From positions 1 to 7,357 of the forward strand of contig CAMZLA010000036.1 of NCBI GenBank assembly GCA_947311665.1: a stretch of DNA of 7,357 nucleotides. Reading direction: 5' to 3'. The position numbers were made by a program, and so were the translations under genes. How positions within the stretch are numbered: position 1 is the first letter of the stretch; each line of letters begins with the position of its first letter. Below are positions 6,106 through 7,357 of the stretch, one piece after another. Source of the DNA: an uncultured Candidatus Altimarinota bacterium (GTDB taxonomy: Bacteria > Patescibacteriota > Gracilibacteria > CAIRYL01). The notes under the pieces were generated by a model. The model was not told the origin of the DNA, did no database searches, and saw only the letters and a program-made list of their open reading frames with translations.

Positions 6106-6125
6106 TGGTATGATGTTCTATCATA
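6106..6125 (+). promoter_or_regulatory. Predicted extended -10 promoter of the VanW-domain gene with overlapping dyad
   Basis: TGGTATGAT (6106-6114) fits an extended -10 (TGnTATAAT with one mismatch). No good -35 is found at the right distance. Transcription would begin near 6121, about 20 bases ahead of the ATG at 6141. The -10 hexamer TATGAT (6109-6114) and ATCATA (6120-6125) form a perfect 6-base inverted repeat with a 5-base spacer, which could be an operator half-site pair or chance. Confidence 0.45.
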
Positions 6126-6140
6126 TTTATTATTTATTGT

Positions 6141-7357
6141 ATGAATAAAACTTTATCAACATTTTTTCTTTCTCTCCTGCTTTCTTTCTTTGCATTTTTT
6201 GCAATTTCAGGTGTTCTATTCGCCTCTTTTTACCCTGATACTTTATATCAGAATATAAATCCTGAAACAAAAAAATATATAAACACTGAAGTAAATATTG
6301 GAGATGTTAAAAAATGGAACCCTCTCTATAAAAAATATTATGAAAAAATAATAAATAGAAATTACATTTTAACAATAAAAAATTCTCAACTCGAAGAACC
6401 TTTTTATATTGATGATGTTTCATCTTGTCTTACTAAAAAAACTTTTGAAGAATTTAGAGAATTAGATCCTCAGCCAAAACAGGCATTTTATAAAATAATG
6501 GAATATTGTAGTTTTCATGATTTTTATCAACAAATTGCAGATAGAAAAAAAAGTGAAGAAAAAAAGAAAGCATTAGCAAATTTAAAAAAGAAAGTTCACT
6601 CTTCTTCAAAAACTTTACCTTTAGATTCTGTAATTAACGCTATTTTAAATCCAAAAAATTGGGATTCGAAAACAGGAACACTATTAGGAAATCAGCAAGG
6701 AATTTTTCATACTCTTACAAATCAAGGAGAAGATTTAGAAATATTAGGAATAAAAGAATTGATAGGGGTTGGGTTATCTACATATTATCACTCTAGTAAT
6801 AGCCGAAAAGTTAATTTACGAAATGCTGCATCTAAACTCGATGGAAAAATTATTCATCCAGGGGAAACATTATCTGTTGTTCAAGATTTTTCACCTTTTA
6901 CTTATAACAATGGGTATGTAAACGGAATAATTATTAAAGATGGAAAAGATGCAACAGAAATGGGTGGAGGAGTTTGTCAAAGTGTTACGACAATTTTTAG
7001 AGCATGGCAAAATGCAGGATTGGAAATAACAAAATTTCAACCGCATTCAAAAAGCATTTCATATTATGGAAATATTGGATTTGATGCAACGATGTATAGT
7101 TCTGGAAACCAATGGGGAAATGTTGATTTATTATTAAAAAATAATAGTGAAAATTCTATTTTAATAAAAGTAGTAGATAGAGACCCATATCAAATAATTC
7201 TTTTATATGGAACTCGTGATAGAAAAGTTATTTTAGACCGATATTATTTTGGGAAATATTCAGCGAGTCAATTGGCAAAATGGAAGAGATCTATTGAATA
7301 TAATAATTCTGGAGAATGGGTAGATAATTATTTCCAAGAAAATCAAAAATATTACTA
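6141..7357 (+). CDS. VanW-domain membrane-anchored protein, C-terminus cut off by window edge
   Basis: The visible 405 residues begin with a hydrophobic segment (about 5-29, TFFLSLLLSFFAFFAISGVLF) that should act as an uncleaved anchor or signal peptide, placing the rest outside the membrane. Residues 30-205 are Lys/Glu-rich, largely helical and unrecognised, including a charged helix at 131-153. The VanW domain follows at about 209-345. Its landmarks are GLSTYYHSSNSRKVNLRNAA (211-230), LDGKIIHPGETLS (233-245), GYVNGIIIKDGK (258-269), GGGVCQSVTTIFRA (275-288), PHSKSISYYG (301-310) and FDATMYSS (314-321). VanW is named from the vancomycin-resistance cluster, yet its biochemical role is unsettled; membrane-tethered VanW proteins are frequent in Gram-positives and CPR bacteria and presumably act on the wall. 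Nothing here suggests vancomycin resistance. The frame stays open to the last base. The ATG at 6141 is chosen because the anchor starts right after it. Confidence 0.9.
   Translation, partial: MNKTLSTFFLSLLLSFFAFFAISGVLFASFYPDTLYQNINPETKKYINTEVNIGDVKKWNPLYKKYYEKIINRNYILTIKNSQLEEPFYIDDVSSCLTKKTFEEFRELDPQPKQAFYKIMEYCSFHDFYQQIADRKKSEEKKKALANLKKKVHSSSKTLPLDSVINAILNPKNWDSKTGTLLGNQQGIFHTLTNQGEDLEILGIKELIGVGLSTYYHSSNSRKVNLRNAASKLDGKIIHPGETLSVVQDFSPFTYNNGYVNGIIIKDGKDATEMGGGVCQSVTTIFRAWQNAGLEITKFQPHSKSISYYGNIGFDATMYSSGNQWGNVDLLLKNNSENSILIKVVDRDPYQIILLYGTRDRKVILDRYYFGKYSASQLAKWKRSIEYNNSGEWVDNYFQENQKYY

Noticed and set aside
1..7357. Use of UGA as glycine (genetic code 25)
   Set aside because: No gene contains an in-frame TGA although Gly codons are frequent, mostly GGA; the standard bacterial code explains every frame.
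6141..7357. Vancomycin-resistance determinant
   Set aside because: VanW alone is not a resistance gene; no VanA/B ligase, VanH, VanX or VanRS is present, and VanW-domain proteins are widespread in sensitive bacteria.

Overview
The window looks like a piece of a small, AT-rich bacterial chromosome, most likely from the Candidate Phyla Radiation (Patescibacteria). I infer this from the combination of a VanW-domain protein, a PemK/MazF-like protein with no visible antitoxin, an archaeal/eukaryotic-type prolyl-tRNA synthetase, very A/T-rich codon use, short gaps and no Shine-Dalgarno sequence at a standard distance from any chosen start. No single marker proves the lineage. All six complete genes end in TAA and no in-frame TGA occurs in any gene, so the UGA=Gly code of Gracilibacteria/Absconditabacteria is not in use here.

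Left block, minus strand (1-2780). Reading leftwards, a GT-B glycosyltransferase (2780-1545) is followed by a BolA/IbaG-family protein (1485-1207) and then by ilvD, dihydroxy-acid dehydratase (1167 to beyond base 1). The gaps are 59 and 39 bases, so the three could be co-transcribed. ilvD is visibly richer in G+C than the rest of the window.

Right block, plus strand (2899-7357). A 118-base divergent region with an extended -10 promoter leads into a PorD-like 2[4Fe-4S] ferredoxin subunit (2899-3291) and a MazF/PemK-family endoribonuclease (3350-3742). A hairpin and a short leader precede proS (3850-5361). An unrecognised 213-residue protein starts 21 bases after proS and is probably in the same operon. 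A further extended -10 promoter precedes a membrane-anchored VanW-domain protein that runs off the right edge.

How the genes fit together: IlvD, BolA and PorD are all tied to iron-sulfur clusters (two carriers and a likely trafficking factor), but their natural partners (other ilv genes, monothiol glutaredoxin, PorA/B/C) are absent from this window. The glycosyltransferase and VanW protein point to cell-envelope work. ProRS is housekeeping. I see no mobile element, CRISPR array, tRNA or rRNA, and no gene-free stretch longer than about 120 bases. I did not find a clearly new multi-gene system. The most unusual points are the lone PorD with a basic N-terminal extension, the solitary MazF-like protein, the eroded active-site motifs in the glycosyltransferase, the eroded zinc site of ProRS, and the unknown protein paired with proS.
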